From: Kerstersia similis
Lineage (GTDB): Bacteria; Pseudomonadota; Gammaproteobacteria; Burkholderiales; Burkholderiaceae_B
Assembly (NCBI RefSeq): GCF_965139615.1
Contig: NZ_CBCSIQ010000029.1
Location: 1 to 52,369, forward strand
Length of the DNA: 52,369 nucleotides
Direction of reading: 5' to 3'
Below the pieces are notes generated by a model, which did not search any database, was not told the origin of the DNA, and saw only the letters and a list, made by a program, of their open reading frames with translations. A program made the position numbers and the translations under genes. This document shows, piece after piece, positions 17,040 through 25,348 of this stretch (positions within the stretch are counted from its first letter, which is position 1; every line of letters starts with the position of its first letter).

Positions 17040-18488
17040 ATGGCGTTACTGGCGAAAATGTGGTCTGGCAGGGGAATGGCAGCCTGGATGCTGCTGGGCG
17101 CGGCATGGCTGTGGACCCCGGCGCAGGCAGCGCTGAAAGGGGTGCCTGCGGACGTCGAGAGCGCCTGGCGTGCGACAGGCTTGCCCGAGGAATCGCTGTC
17201 GCTGGTCGTGCGGGAGCTGGCGGGCAAGGAATTGGTCAGCATCAACGGCAATGTGCCGCGCAATCCGGCGTCGGTCATGAAACTGGTGACAACCTGGGCG
17301 GCCTTGTCCGAGCTGGGTCCGGCCCATACCTGGCGCACGGCCTTGTTGACCGAGCCGGGCGCGCGTCCGGATGCCCAGGGGAGCCTGCCGGGCGCCTTGT
17401 ACGTGAAAGCGTCGGGCGACCCCTTGTTCGATGTCCGCGATCTGTGGGCCTTGCTGCGCGAGTTGCGCCTGCGCGGCGTGCAGCATATCGGGCAGGTCGT
17501 GGTAGATCGCAGTGTATTCGGGCCGGTGGAGATTGATCCCGGCGCTTTCGATGGCGCCGGCGACCGTCCCTACAACGCCAGCCCGGATGCGCTGGTGGTC
17601 GGGTTCGGCGCGTCGCGCCTGTTGTTCATTCCTGATGCGCCGGCGCGCAAATGGCGTGCCACCATGGATCCCCCCCTGCCAGGCGTGCGCCTGGAAGGGG
17701 AAGTGGAATGGAGCGACATCCGCTGCCCGGGGGCTCCGGTCGTGCGTACCGAGCCGGTGATTCACCAGGATGGCATCGTGCTGCGGCTCAGCGGCAAGGT
17801 GGCGGGGTCTTGCGGCGAATTCAGCCTGTATCGGCTGGCGCTGGGACAGGTTGATTTTGCCCGGCGCACCTTTGAATATCTCTGGCGTTCCATGGGGGGC
17901 ACCTTTGGCGGCCAATGGCGCGAGGGCCAGGTGCCGCCGGATGCGGTGCTGCTGGCCCAGCACGAGTCGCCGCCCTTGTCGGATGTGATCCGCGTCATCA
18001 ACAAGCGCAGCAACAATGTCATGGCGCGCATGCTGCTGCTGGCCTTGGGCGCTGAGCGCGGGCGAGGCCCGGCGACGGTGTCGGGCAGCGAACAGGTGGC
18101 GCAGGCCGTGCTGGCACGACAAGGTTTGAACATGCCGGAGCTGGTGCTGGACAACGGTGCGGGCCTGTCGCGCCGGGCAGCTGTCTCTGCGAATAGCCTG
18201 GTAGCGCTGCTGGAAGTGGCCTGGCGTTCGCCCTGGATGCCGGAATACCTGTCCTCGATGGCGATCGTCGGCGTGGACGGGACGGTCAGGCGGCGCTTGC
18301 AGAACAAATCGGCTCAGGGGCGGGCACACCTGAAAACAGGTTCTCTGCGCGATGTCCGGGCAATTGCCGGTTACGTGGCCAGCGCCAGCGGTAAACGCTA
18401 TATCGTGGTCAGTATCGTGAACCATGCCGAGGCAGACAAAGTGCGTGCTTTCGATGACGCGCTGGTTGCCTGGCTGGCCGAGCGTTGA
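17040..18488 (+). CDS. dacB: D-alanyl-D-alanine carboxypeptidase/endopeptidase (PBP4)
   Basis: A 482-residue periplasmic penicillin-binding protein of the S13 family. A signal peptide is visible (MAAWMLLGAAWLWTPAQA). Catalytic motifs are complete: SxxK as SVMK near residue 80, SxN as SNN in INKRSNNVMARML, and KTG in HLKTGSLRD near the C-terminus. The insert between the first two motifs is typical of PBP4. It trims or cleaves peptidoglycan cross-links. The start at 17040 is preceded by GGAAAG and by the signal peptide at the right distance; longer in-frame starts are unlikely. Confidence 0.93.
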   Translation: MALLAKMWSGRGMAAWMLLGAAWLWTPAQAALKGVPADVESAWRATGLPEESLSLVVRELAGKELVSINGNVPRNPASVMKLVTTWAALSELGPAHTWRTALLTEPGARPDAQGSLPGALYVKASGDPLFDVRDLWALLRELRLRGVQHIGQVVVDRSVFGPVEIDPGAFDGAGDRPYNASPDALVVGFGASRLLFIPDAPARKWRATMDPPLPGVRLEGEVEWSDIRCPGAPVVRTEPVIHQDGIVLRLSGKVAGSCGEFSLYRLALGQVDFARRTFEYLWRSMGGTFGGQWREGQVPPDAVLLAQHESPPLSDVIRVINKRSNNVMARMLLLALGAERGRGPATVSGSEQVAQAVLARQGLNMPELVLDNGAGLSRRAAVSANSLVALLEVAWRSPWMPEYLSSMAIVGVDGTVRRRLQNKSAQGRAHLKTGSLRDVRAIAGYVASASGKRYIVVSIVNHAEADKVRAFDDALVAWLAER

Positions 18489-18532
18489 GAGAGGAAATGG
18501 CGGGTGCGGGGCGCATGGCTTGCATTTAGTTC

Positions 18533-18561
18533 TTGCCAGCGGCCTGGCCTTCCGTTATAGA
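18533..18561 (+). promoter_or_regulatory. promoter of upp
   Basis: TTGCCA (18533-18538), a 17-bp spacer, and TATAGA (18556-18561) lie 29 bp before the upp start codon, which has its own GGAG site. This fits a sigma-70 promoter. Confidence 0.6.
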
Positions 18562-18589
18562 TGCGAGCGCAGATATACGGAGATATTTC

Positions 18590-19228
18590 ATGGCACTTTA
18601 CGAAGTTCGCCACCCGCTGATTCGTCACAAGCTCGGGTTGATGCGGCGCGCCGATTTGAGCACCAAAAGCTTTCGCGAGCTGTCCCAGGAAGTCGCAGCC
18701 CTGCTGACTTATGAAGCTTCGCGTGATATGCCGCTCGAAGCGCATGAGGTTCAGGGCTGGTGCGGCACGGTCAGTGTGGAAAAGCTGGCTGGCAAGAAAG
18801 TCACGGTCGTGCCCATCTTGCGCGCCGGTATCGGTATGCTGGATGGCGTACTGACCTTGATCCCAGGGGCGAGAGTGAGCGCGGTGGGCGTGGCGCGCAA
18901 TGAAGAAACGCTGGAGGCCCACACTTATCTGGAAAAGCTGGCCAGTGATATGGATCAGCGTCTGGCCTTGATCATCGACCCCATGCTGGCGACCGGTGGT
19001 TCCATGGTGGCGACCATTGATCTGCTCAAGCGTGCGGGCTGCCGCGATATCCGCGCCCTGGTGCTGGTGGCCGCGCCGGCAGGCATTGAGAAGGTGCAGT
19101 CCCGCCATCCCGATGTTGATATCTATACGGCGTCGATAGACCAGGGATTGAACGAGCATGGCTATATCGTGCCAGGCCTGGGCGATGCCGGCGACCGGAT
19201 CTTCGGCACGCAGCAAAAAAGCAGTTGA
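18590..19228 (+). CDS. upp: uracil phosphoribosyltransferase
   Basis: A 212-residue enzyme that makes UMP from uracil and PRPP (pyrimidine salvage, cytoplasm). Family marks: HPLIRHKLGLMR at the N-terminus, VPILRAGIGMLDG, the PRPP-binding loop IIDPMLATGGSM, and the uracil-binding end IVPGLGDAGDRIFGT. The ATG at 18590 follows GGAG. It has its own promoter and a strong terminator, so it is monocistronic. Confidence 0.97.
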   Translation: MALYEVRHPLIRHKLGLMRRADLSTKSFRELSQEVAALLTYEASRDMPLEAHEVQGWCGTVSVEKLAGKKVTVVPILRAGIGMLDGVLTLIPGARVSAVGVARNEETLEAHTYLEKLASDMDQRLALIIDPMLATGGSMVATIDLLKRAGCRDIRALVLVAAPAGIEKVQSRHPDVDIYTASIDQGLNEHGYIVPGLGDAGDRIFGTQQKSS

Positions 19229-19252
19229 AACGCTGCTGAGCGTCTTCAGAGC

Positions 19253-19287
19253 GGGCCGCTGCGCCAGGGTTGGCGCAGCGGCCCGTT
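19253..19287 (+). terminator. terminator after upp
   Basis: A perfect 13-bp stem, arms 19253-19265 (GGGCCGCTGCGCC) and 19272-19284, with loop AGGGTT, then GTTT. It also faces the 3' end of cysG. Confidence 0.65.
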
Positions 19288-19356
19288 TACGCAGACTGTG
19301 CTGCGCGTCTTGCGGCCGCCTGGCCTGTGCCAGGCCAGGGGCAGACGTATGCGGCG

Positions 19357-20796
19357 TCAGGTCGTGCAGACCACCGGCCTGTCGGCCGCTTGCGGCGTGG
19401 GGGCAGGCGATAGCAGTTCGCCAAACCAGGCGTGTTCGCGGGCCAGCGCGGCGACTTCCCCGATCAGCAGCAAGGCGGGGGCATGGATGTCATGCCAGCT
19501 GGCGTCCTGCGCCATGCGCGCCAGCGTGGTGGGCAAAACGCGTTGCTTGGGCAAGGAGCCGTTCTCTATCAGCGCACAGGGGGTATCCGCGCTGCGGCCG
19601 TGGGCCAGCAGACGCGCGCTCAAAGCTTCCAGTTGGCCCACGCCCATATAAAAGGCCAGGGTCTGGCGTTCTGCCGCGAGGGCCTGCCAATCCAGGGTGT
19701 CGTCGGATTTGGCGCAATGCGCGGTAATCAGACGAACGGATTGCGCATGGTCGCGGTGTGTCAGGGGAATGCCGCTGTAGGCAGCACAGGCCAGCGCTGC
19801 GGTAATGCCAGGCACGATGTCATAGGGAATGCCATCGGCGCGCAATGCGCTGATTTCTTCGCCGCCGCGGCCGAAAATGAAGGCGTCGCCACCCTTCAGC
19901 CTGACCACCTTGCGGCCGGCACGGGCATGTTCCCGCATCAGTGCGTGAATCGTGTCCTGGGTGGCATCATGATTTCCGCCCAGGCGCTTGCCCACGGAAA
20001 TGCGCGTTGCATCACGGCGCGCCAGCGCGAGGATATCGGCACTGACCAGGCGGTCGTACAGGATGACATCGGCTTCATTCAAGGCGCGCAGGGCCTTGAG
20101 CGTCAGCAGGCCGGGGTCGCCGGGGCCGGCGCCAACCAGGGTAACGCTGCCTGGCAGGGGTGCTGAGTCCTGTTCCAGGGCTGCGCTCAGGGTTTGTTCC
20201 GCATCGTCAGGCCTGGCCTGGCGCAACAGGGCAGCGACCGGGCCGTCCAGCAGCCAGTCGTAGAACTGGCGCCGGCGCCGCAAGTCCGGAAAGCGTGCGC
20301 GGATGCGGTGGCGCTGGCGGGCGGCCAGTTGTGCCAGGCTTCCCAGCGAATGATCCAGCAGGCTTTCCAGACGTTCACGGATACGCCGCGCCAGCACTGG
20401 CGCCGTACCGGCAGAGGAAATGGCGATCTGGATCGGTGAGCGATGGACGACGGATGGCACCTGGAAGCTGCAGCGCTGCGGGTCGTCCACCACATTGGTG
20501 AAAATGCGTCGGGCTTCGCCTGCGGTTGCGACGGCGGCATTCAGGGCTGCGTCGTCGGTTGCGGCGATCACCAGCCAGCAGTCTTCCAGCCATTCCGGTT
20601 CGAAACAGCCGTTGACATGGTGCAGCCTGCCGCTATCGGCCAGGTCGCGCAGTGCCGGCGTCAGCGTAGGCGCGCCCAGCCTGACAGCAGCGCCCGCTTC
20701 TAGCAGGGCCTGGGTCTTGCGTTCGGCAACATCGCCGCCACCCACGACCAGAACGGTGCGGTTGCGCAAGTCGGCAAAAATCGGAAACAGCGGCAT
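19357..20796 (-). CDS. cysG: siroheme synthase CysG
   Basis: A 479-residue trifunctional enzyme. The N-terminal half (LVVGGGDVAERK; NVVDDPQRCSFQVPS) is the precorrin-2 dehydrogenase/ferrochelatase. The C-terminal half (GSVTLVGAGPGDPGLLTLKA; VVRLKGGDAFIFGRGGEE) is uroporphyrinogen-III C-methyltransferase. Together they make siroheme for sulfite and nitrite reductases. The start at 20796 begins the conserved N-terminus (MPLFPIFADLRNRTVLVVGG); the upstream frame stays open for about 300 bp but does not look like coding sequence. It converges on upp. Confidence 0.95.
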   Translation of the reverse strand: MPLFPIFADLRNRTVLVVGGGDVAERKTQALLEAGAAVRLGAPTLTPALRDLADSGRLHHVNGCFEPEWLEDCWLVIAATDDAALNAAVATAGEARRIFTNVVDDPQRCSFQVPSVVHRSPIQIAISSAGTAPVLARRIRERLESLLDHSLGSLAQLAARQRHRIRARFPDLRRRRQFYDWLLDGPVAALLRQARPDDAEQTLSAALEQDSAPLPGSVTLVGAGPGDPGLLTLKALRALNEADVILYDRLVSADILALARRDATRISVGKRLGGNHDATQDTIHALMREHARAGRKVVRLKGGDAFIFGRGGEEISALRADGIPYDIVPGITAALACAAYSGIPLTHRDHAQSVRLITAHCAKSDDTLDWQALAAERQTLAFYMGVGQLEALSARLLAHGRSADTPCALIENGSLPKQRVLPTTLARMAQDASWHDIHAPALLLIGEVAALAREHAWFGELLSPAPTPQAADRPVVCTT

Positions 20797-21318
20797 GGCG
20801 GGGCAGGGCGGCAAGGGAGGCAGGCCATTTTGGCACCGGGCTGCTACAGCTGGAATGATTGAAAAATCATGACTTAATGACTTATTGGCATATGCCAGGC
20901 GGAAGGCCGGTCGCGGCAGGATAGGGGAGCTCGGGTTGTGGGCGTCTGGCATCATGCAGGCCGGCCTGCGCCATGGCAGGCGTGGGGCGGCAGAGCGGAC
21001 GGAAAGTGACCGGCAGGCAGGTGGCCGGGAGGGAGCGTTGTTGTTGCCCGCCGGGGTTTTGCGTGGTGGTGCGCGCGGGCGCTCCCAGGTTTGAAACAAT
21101 TTGTCTGACTTGGCCGGTGCGATGGCTTGCCGGAGCGGCCTGCGCTGCTATTATGACGATATGAGCCGTTTTCACGGCGCGGGTTCGCGGTGGCTACGCT
21201 TTGCGGCGGAGGCTGCCGGGCAGCGCAGAAGGATGGCTGGATAATATGTGTTCATCCGCCAGTGATGGCGGCACTTTATTGCCGCGCCCGGGGGGCGCGT
21301 TTTCCAGGAGCAGAATCT
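20797..21318. other. intergenic region cysG / DUF883 gene
   Basis: 522 bp between divergent genes, with no credible gene. It holds a 10-bp palindrome GGCATATGCC at 20887-20896, a small hairpin (ATGATT GAAA AATCAT) about 50 bp upstream of cysG, a sigma-70-like promoter at 21127-21154 for the plus strand, and a GC-rich hairpin at 21283-21299. Confidence 0.5.
21127..21154 (+). promoter_or_regulatory. possible promoter of the DUF883-YqjE-YqjK operon
   Basis: TTGCCG (21127-21132), 16-bp spacer, TATTAT (21149-21154). The implied leader is about 160 nt and contains a hairpin (arms CGCGCCC 21283-21289 and GGGCGCG 21293-21299) followed by TTTT just before the ribosome-binding site, so the leader may be attenuated. 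Confidence 0.45.
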
Positions 21319-21633
21319 ATGTCTCGTAAATCCGCGGAATCCACCAGGGATGTGTTGATCGACAATGTGAAGTCCACGCTGCATGATGCCGAGGCCTTGT
21401 TGCGTGAAGCCGCTGCCAGCAGTGGCGAGAAGGCTGCCGAGCTGCGTGAGCGTGCATTGGTTTCGCTCAAGCGTACCCGCGAAGCGGTGCATGACGCGCA
21501 GGACGCCATCGTGACGCAAGGCCGCCGTGCTGCTCGCGCGACGGATGATTACGTACATGACAAGCCCTGGCAAGCTGTTGCGGCTGCCGGCGTGCTGGGC
21601 CTGCTGCTGGGTCTGGTTATCGGCCGTCGTTGA
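21319..21633 (+). CDS. DUF883 family protein (ElaB/YqjD-like)
   Basis: A 104-residue protein. The first 80 residues are charged and helical (VLIDNVKSTLHDAEALLREA...). The last 20 form a membrane anchor with the family-typical PWQAVAAAGVLGLLLGLVIG and a RR end. YqjD of Escherichia coli is an inner-membrane protein that binds ribosomes in stationary phase; the same role here is inferred only from the family. The ATG at 21319 follows CCAGGAGC. It begins a three-gene operon with the YqjE- and YqjK-like genes. Confidence 0.88.
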   Translation: MSRKSAESTRDVLIDNVKSTLHDAEALLREAAASSGEKAAELRERALVSLKRTREAVHDAQDAIVTQGRRAARATDDYVHDKPWQAVAAAGVLGLLLGLVIGRR

Positions 21634-21670
21634 TCGGCGCCTTCAAACCGGGCGCTACCGGGAAATCCGT

Positions 21671-22099
21671 ATGAATCTGAAAGACTCTCTTACTGCGCTG
21701 GGCGCGACGGTGCTGGAAGCCTTCCGGACGCGCCTGGAACTGTTCGGGCTGGAACTGGCAGAAGCCCGGCTGCGTCTGGTCAAGCTGCTGGGCATGTTTT
21801 TCGTCGCGGTTTTCCTGCTGGCGCTGGCGGTTCTGCTGTTCTCGCTCTGGTTTGCCATGCTGTTCTGGCAAACCGAATACCGCTATGTCGCGTTGGGTGC
21901 CCTGGCAGCCGTTTACGCGCTGATCGGGCTCTTCCTGTTGTACCGCCTGCGGCATGACCTGGTACACGGGGAATCGCCGTTCGCTGCCACCCTGGAAGAG
22001 CTGCACCGTGACACCGAGATGCTTAAGCACTTCCGCAGCGAGGTGGATGCAGCTGGCCGGGCCCTGGATCGACAGTCGCACCGGGAGGATCAGGCATGA
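21671..22099 (+). CDS. phage holin family protein (YqjE-like)
   Basis: A 142-residue membrane protein. After an amphipathic N-terminal helix (LELFGLELAEARLRLVKLLG) come two membrane helices at about residues 40-62 and 70-93. The C-terminal tail is charged. This is the YqjE/DUF1469 layout (holin superfamily III by fold only). It is usually found with YqjD and YqjK; function unknown, possibly an envelope stress role. The start ATG at 21671 is 37 bp after the DUF883 gene. Confidence 0.85.
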   Translation: MNLKDSLTALGATVLEAFRTRLELFGLELAEARLRLVKLLGMFFVAVFLLALAVLLFSLWFAMLFWQTEYRYVALGALAAVYALIGLFLLYRLRHDLVHGESPFAATLEELHRDTEMLKHFRSEVDAAGRALDRQSHREDQA

Positions 22100-22416
22100 G
22101 CAAGAGAATGTCGGATCGCCAGATGAAAATCGCGCTCTTGCGTACCCAGGCTTCCGTTGAACGCGAGCTGCTGCTGCAATACGCCGCATCGGCGCGCGAT
22201 GGCGTGTCGCGGGTGACGGGGCTGGGTAGCAGGATAGGCGGCAGCGGCATAGTTGGCAGCGCTTTGCGTATCTGGATGCTGGCGCTGCGCCATCCTGTCA
22301 TTACCTCCACGGCTTCCGCCTGGTTGTTGCGCGGGAAGCGTGCTCGCTGGCTGCGCCTGGGTGGCGTTGCCTTGCTGGCTTGGCGCGTGTTCAACTCGCT
22401 GGGCGGGCGCCGCTGA
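22096..22416 (+). CDS. YqjK-like protein
   Basis: A 106-residue basic protein that overlaps the YqjE-like gene by 4 bp (ATGA). It opens with SKRMSDRQMKIALLRTQASV and has a weakly hydrophobic C-terminal part (WLRLGGVALLAWRVFNSLG). Position and composition match YqjK, the third gene of the yqjDEK cluster. Function unknown. Confidence 0.7.
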   Translation: MSKRMSDRQMKIALLRTQASVERELLLQYAASARDGVSRVTGLGSRIGGSGIVGSALRIWMLALRHPVITSTASAWLLRGKRARWLRLGGVALLAWRVFNSLGGRR

Positions 22417-22522
22417 CCTGCCGGCATCCGTGCCGATAGCAGTGATACCCACGCCTGGCGTATGCGTTCGTCGGGTGTGGGCCAGTATTTCGGTGATCAG
22501 TCAGAAGCCCGTACCGGGCAAC

Positions 22523-22550
22523 TTGCTGTAATATAGAACGATTATCTTTT
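22523..22550 (+). promoter_or_regulatory. possible Fur-regulated promoter of hmuTUV
   Basis: An AT-rich patch in otherwise GC-rich DNA, about 85 bp before hmuT. It contains TTGCTG, TAATATAG and GAACGATTATC; the last resembles the 3' half of a Fur box (AATCATTATC). Heme import operons are normally Fur-controlled. The match is imperfect. Confidence 0.3.
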
Positions 22551-22634
22551 AGTGCTTTTTGGTCAAGCCATGATCGTTCGGTGGACGGAGATAGAAGCCG
22601 CTCCTCCGGTATCCGGAATACTGACGGAAATTCT

Positions 22635-23480
22635 ATGAAGAAACTGCTGGTTGCGCTGCTGGGCGTGGCGTTTTGCGCAGGGGCGCAAGCCGCCCCGGAA
22701 CGTATCGTGTCGCTGGGCGGCACGGTGACCGAGATCATCTATGACCTGGGCCATGGCGATAGCGTCGTGGCCAGCGATATTTCCAGCATCTATCCGCCCG
22801 CTGTGCAGTCCTTGCCCCGCGTCGGCTATTACCGTACCGCGCCGGTGGAAGGCATTGCCGCCATGCAGCCGGATCTGATCCTGGCTTCAGAACAGGCCGG
22901 TCCGCAGCAAACTTTCAAGCGTCTGAGCGATCTTGGCATCAAGGTCGTGCAGGTTTCGGACGGCCATTCCGTCGAGTCCCTGTTCGAGCGCATCGACAGC
23001 GTGGCAGATGCCCTGGACGACCCGGCGGCCGGCAAGGCATTGACCGAGAAGATCCGCACGGACCTGGACGCCAGCCTGGCATTGCCGGAAACCCCCTTGT
23101 CCACCCTGTTCATTATGGTGCGTACCAGCAAGCCGTCGGGGGCAGGGAATGGCACGGCAGTCAATGAAGTCATGAAATTGGCCGGCCTGAAAAATGCCAT
23201 GGCTGAACAGCAAGGTTACAAGACCCTGTCGGCCGAAGGCGTGATCCAGCTTGCCCCCGAGATGATCGTCACCACGACGATGTCGCTGGAAGCGGTGGGC
23301 GGCATGGAAAAATTCCTGCAGTTGCCCGGTGTCTCTGCTACACCGGCTGCCAAGGCGGGCCGGGTGCTGGCGCTCGACGATCTGTTGATCATGGGTATGG
23401 GGCCGCGCTTGCCCGAGGCCGTGCGCAGCCTCAAGGAAGCCGCAGCAAAACCGGCCAGCGGCAGCAGCAGCGGTTCCTGA
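22635..23480 (+). CDS. hmuT: heme ABC transporter substrate-binding protein
   Basis: A 281-residue periplasmic protein of the HmuT/BtuF family (helical-backbone binding proteins). The signal peptide MKKLLVALLGVAFCAGAQA is clear, cleaved near residue 19. Mature features: RIVSLGGTVTEIIYDLGHGD, VGYYRTAPVEGIAAMQPDLIL, and the late SMSLEAVGGMEKFL-type loop. It should carry heme to HmuU. It ends in a Ser/Gly-rich tail. It is the first gene of hmuTUV; hmuU starts 2 bp after its stop. No TonB receptor or hmuS is present here. Confidence 0.9.
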   Translation: MKKLLVALLGVAFCAGAQAAPERIVSLGGTVTEIIYDLGHGDSVVASDISSIYPPAVQSLPRVGYYRTAPVEGIAAMQPDLILASEQAGPQQTFKRLSDLGIKVVQVSDGHSVESLFERIDSVADALDDPAAGKALTEKIRTDLDASLALPETPLSTLFIMVRTSKPSGAGNGTAVNEVMKLAGLKNAMAEQQGYKTLSAEGVIQLAPEMIVTTTMSLEAVGGMEKFLQLPGVSATPAAKAGRVLALDDLLIMGMGPRLPEAVRSLKEAAAKPASGSSSGS

Positions 23481-23481
23481 C

Positions 23482-24486
23482 GTGGCACTGAGTTCAAGCC
23501 GTGCCCAGCGTGTCGGGCTGCTGGGGTTGACTGTATTTACCCTGTTGATTGCAATACTGGCTGCGGTATCCGGGGCGGTTGAAATTCCCCTGATGCGCAT
23601 CCCGGCCCTGCTGGCCGGTACCCAGGCGCCAGAGGAAACCCTGTGGCGCAATGTGCTGCTGGATATTCGGCTGCCTCGGGTGTTGTTCGCTTTGCTGGCG
23701 GGGGCAGCCCTGGCTGTCTCCGGTGCGGTGATGCAGGCGCTGTTTCGCAACCCGCTGGCCGAGCCTGGCCTGGTCGGGATTTCGGCTGGCGGTTCACTGG
23801 GTGCTGTCGGGGCCATTGTGTTGACCAATGGCGGCTTCTGGGTGCTGGCGCCTTCTGCCTTTGTCGGCAGTCTGCTGGCAACCATGCTGGCCTATATGCT
23901 GGGCCGCCGCTTCCCCGGCGTGGCCGGCCTGCTGCTGGCAGGGATTGCAATCAATGCCGTGGCTGGCAGCATCATCGGTATCTTCACGTTCATCGCCACG
24001 GATACCCAGCTGCGCGATCTGACCTTCTGGAGCATGGGCAGTCTGGCGGCGGCTGATTGGAAGTTGCTGTCCTACCTGGCTCCCTGGCTGGTGATCGTGG
24101 GCGTCTGGATGCTGTTCCAGTGGCGGGCGCTCAATGCCTTGCTGTTGGGCGAGCGTGAGGCCCAGCACCTGGGTTATGCCCTGAAATCCATCCGTCGGCG
24201 CCTGGTGGTAGGAACGGCACTGATTGTCGGGCCGCTGGTTGCCGTGACGGGAGGGATTGCATTCGTCGGTTTGGTGGTGCCACACTTGATCCGCCTGACT
24301 TTCGGCGCCGATCACCGCTGGTTGCTGCCGGGCTCGGTCGTGGCGGGTGGCCTGGGCTTGACGCTGGCTGACTGGGTGTCACGCATTGCGGTGATTCCTG
24401 CCGAGCTGCCCATCGGGTTGGTGACCAGCCTGATCGGCGGTCCGTTCTTCTTGTGGCTGCTGGCCCGTCGCAAGGGGCTGACATGA
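23482..24486 (+). CDS. hmuU: heme ABC transporter permease
   Basis: A 334-residue FecCD-family permease with about nine to ten membrane helices. Family marks: LWRNVLLDIRLPRVLFALLA, AVSGAVMQALFRNPLAEPGL, the GGIAFVGLVVPHLIRLTFG loop that contacts the ATPase, and DWVSRIAVIPAELPIGLVTS near the end. The start is a GTG at 23482 right after the hmuT stop. It overlaps hmuV by 4 bp. Confidence 0.93.
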   Translation: MALSSSRAQRVGLLGLTVFTLLIAILAAVSGAVEIPLMRIPALLAGTQAPEETLWRNVLLDIRLPRVLFALLAGAALAVSGAVMQALFRNPLAEPGLVGISAGGSLGAVGAIVLTNGGFWVLAPSAFVGSLLATMLAYMLGRRFPGVAGLLLAGIAINAVAGSIIGIFTFIATDTQLRDLTFWSMGSLAAADWKLLSYLAPWLVIVGVWMLFQWRALNALLLGEREAQHLGYALKSIRRRLVVGTALIVGPLVAVTGGIAFVGLVVPHLIRLTFGADHRWLLPGSVVAGGLGLTLADWVSRIAVIPAELPIGLVTSLIGGPFFLWLLARRKGLT

Positions 24487-25277
24487 GCCTGAGTGCAAAT
24501 ACGATCGCAGTTTCCCGGCGAACGCGCGAAATTCTGTCGGATGTCTCGCTGGACTTGTTGTCCGGCAGTGTTGTCGCCTTGCTGGGTGCCAACGGCGCGG
24601 GGAAGTCCACCTTGCTGGGCGCCTTGGCCAATGAACTCTCATACCAGCGCGGGCAGGTCACGCTGGACGGCACCGAGCTGGCGGACGTCGGGCATCATGG
24701 CCTGGCGCGCCGTCGAGCCGTGCTGCCACAGCATTCCTCGCTGTCCTTTGATATGCCGGTGGATCAGGTGGTGGCCATGGGCGCCTATCCTTTTCCTGAG
24801 GTCGAACCAGTAGTTGTCGAGTCGGAAATCCGTCGTGCCCTGGCCTGTGTCGAGTGCGAGGGGTTTCTGGGGCGGCGCTACGGGGAGCTTTCCGGTGGCG
24901 AGCAGCAACGGGTGCAAAGCGCTCGGGTCTTGCTGCAATGCCTGGTAGGCCGCACTGTGGGCGATGCCCGTTATCTGATGCTGGATGAACCTACCGCCAG
25001 CCTGGACCCGCGTCACCAGCAGGGCTTGTTGCGCGCAGTGACCCAACTGGCGGCGACAGAGCGTCTCGGGGTGCTGGCCATCTTGCATGACGTCAATCTG
25101 GCGGCGCGCTGGTGTGACCGTATCGCCTTGCTGGCGCAAGGCCGGCTGATTGCATGCGGTTCGCCGGCAGAGGTACTGACCGAAGCCAATCTGGCCGAGG
25201 TCTATGACATGCCTGTCCGGGTATTGCCGCACCCTTTGGCGCCTGAGCGGCCCTTGGTCTGTTTTGATCTGGACTGA
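24483..25277 (+). CDS. hmuV: heme ABC transporter ATP-binding protein
   Basis: A 264-residue ATPase of the HmuV family. Walker A GANGAGKST, signature LSGGEQQRVQSARVL, Walker B YLMLDEPTASLD and H-loop ILHDVNLAARW are all present. The ATG at 24483 overlaps the hmuU stop (ATGA). It completes the heme importer with HmuT and HmuU. Confidence 0.94.
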   Translation: MSLSANTIAVSRRTREILSDVSLDLLSGSVVALLGANGAGKSTLLGALANELSYQRGQVTLDGTELADVGHHGLARRRAVLPQHSSLSFDMPVDQVVAMGAYPFPEVEPVVVESEIRRALACVECEGFLGRRYGELSGGEQQRVQSARVLLQCLVGRTVGDARYLMLDEPTASLDPRHQQGLLRAVTQLAATERLGVLAILHDVNLAARWCDRIALLAQGRLIACGSPAEVLTEANLAEVYDMPVRVLPHPLAPERPLVCFDLD

Positions 25278-25292
25278 CAGCGGCTGCGCTGG

Positions 25293-25317
25293 CGCCCTGT
25301 CCCTCTGGAACAGGGCG
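25293..25317. terminator. weak hairpin between hmuV and ubiD
   Basis: Arms CGCCCTGT (25293-25300) and ACAGGGCG (25310-25317) between convergent genes. No T run follows, so termination is uncertain. Confidence 0.3.
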
Positions 25318-25348
25318 GTCCAGTGATGGCCGGCACGGGCTGGTGTTG

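Noticed and set aside
20797..21099. N-terminal extension of cysG by about 100 residues
   Set aside because: The CysG family starts at the MPLFPIFADL sequence; the extension is Pro/Arg-rich and unconserved in character.
20885..21164. Small open frames between cysG and the DUF883 gene
   Set aside because: No ribosome-binding site or conserved character; the region looks like promoter and leader DNA.
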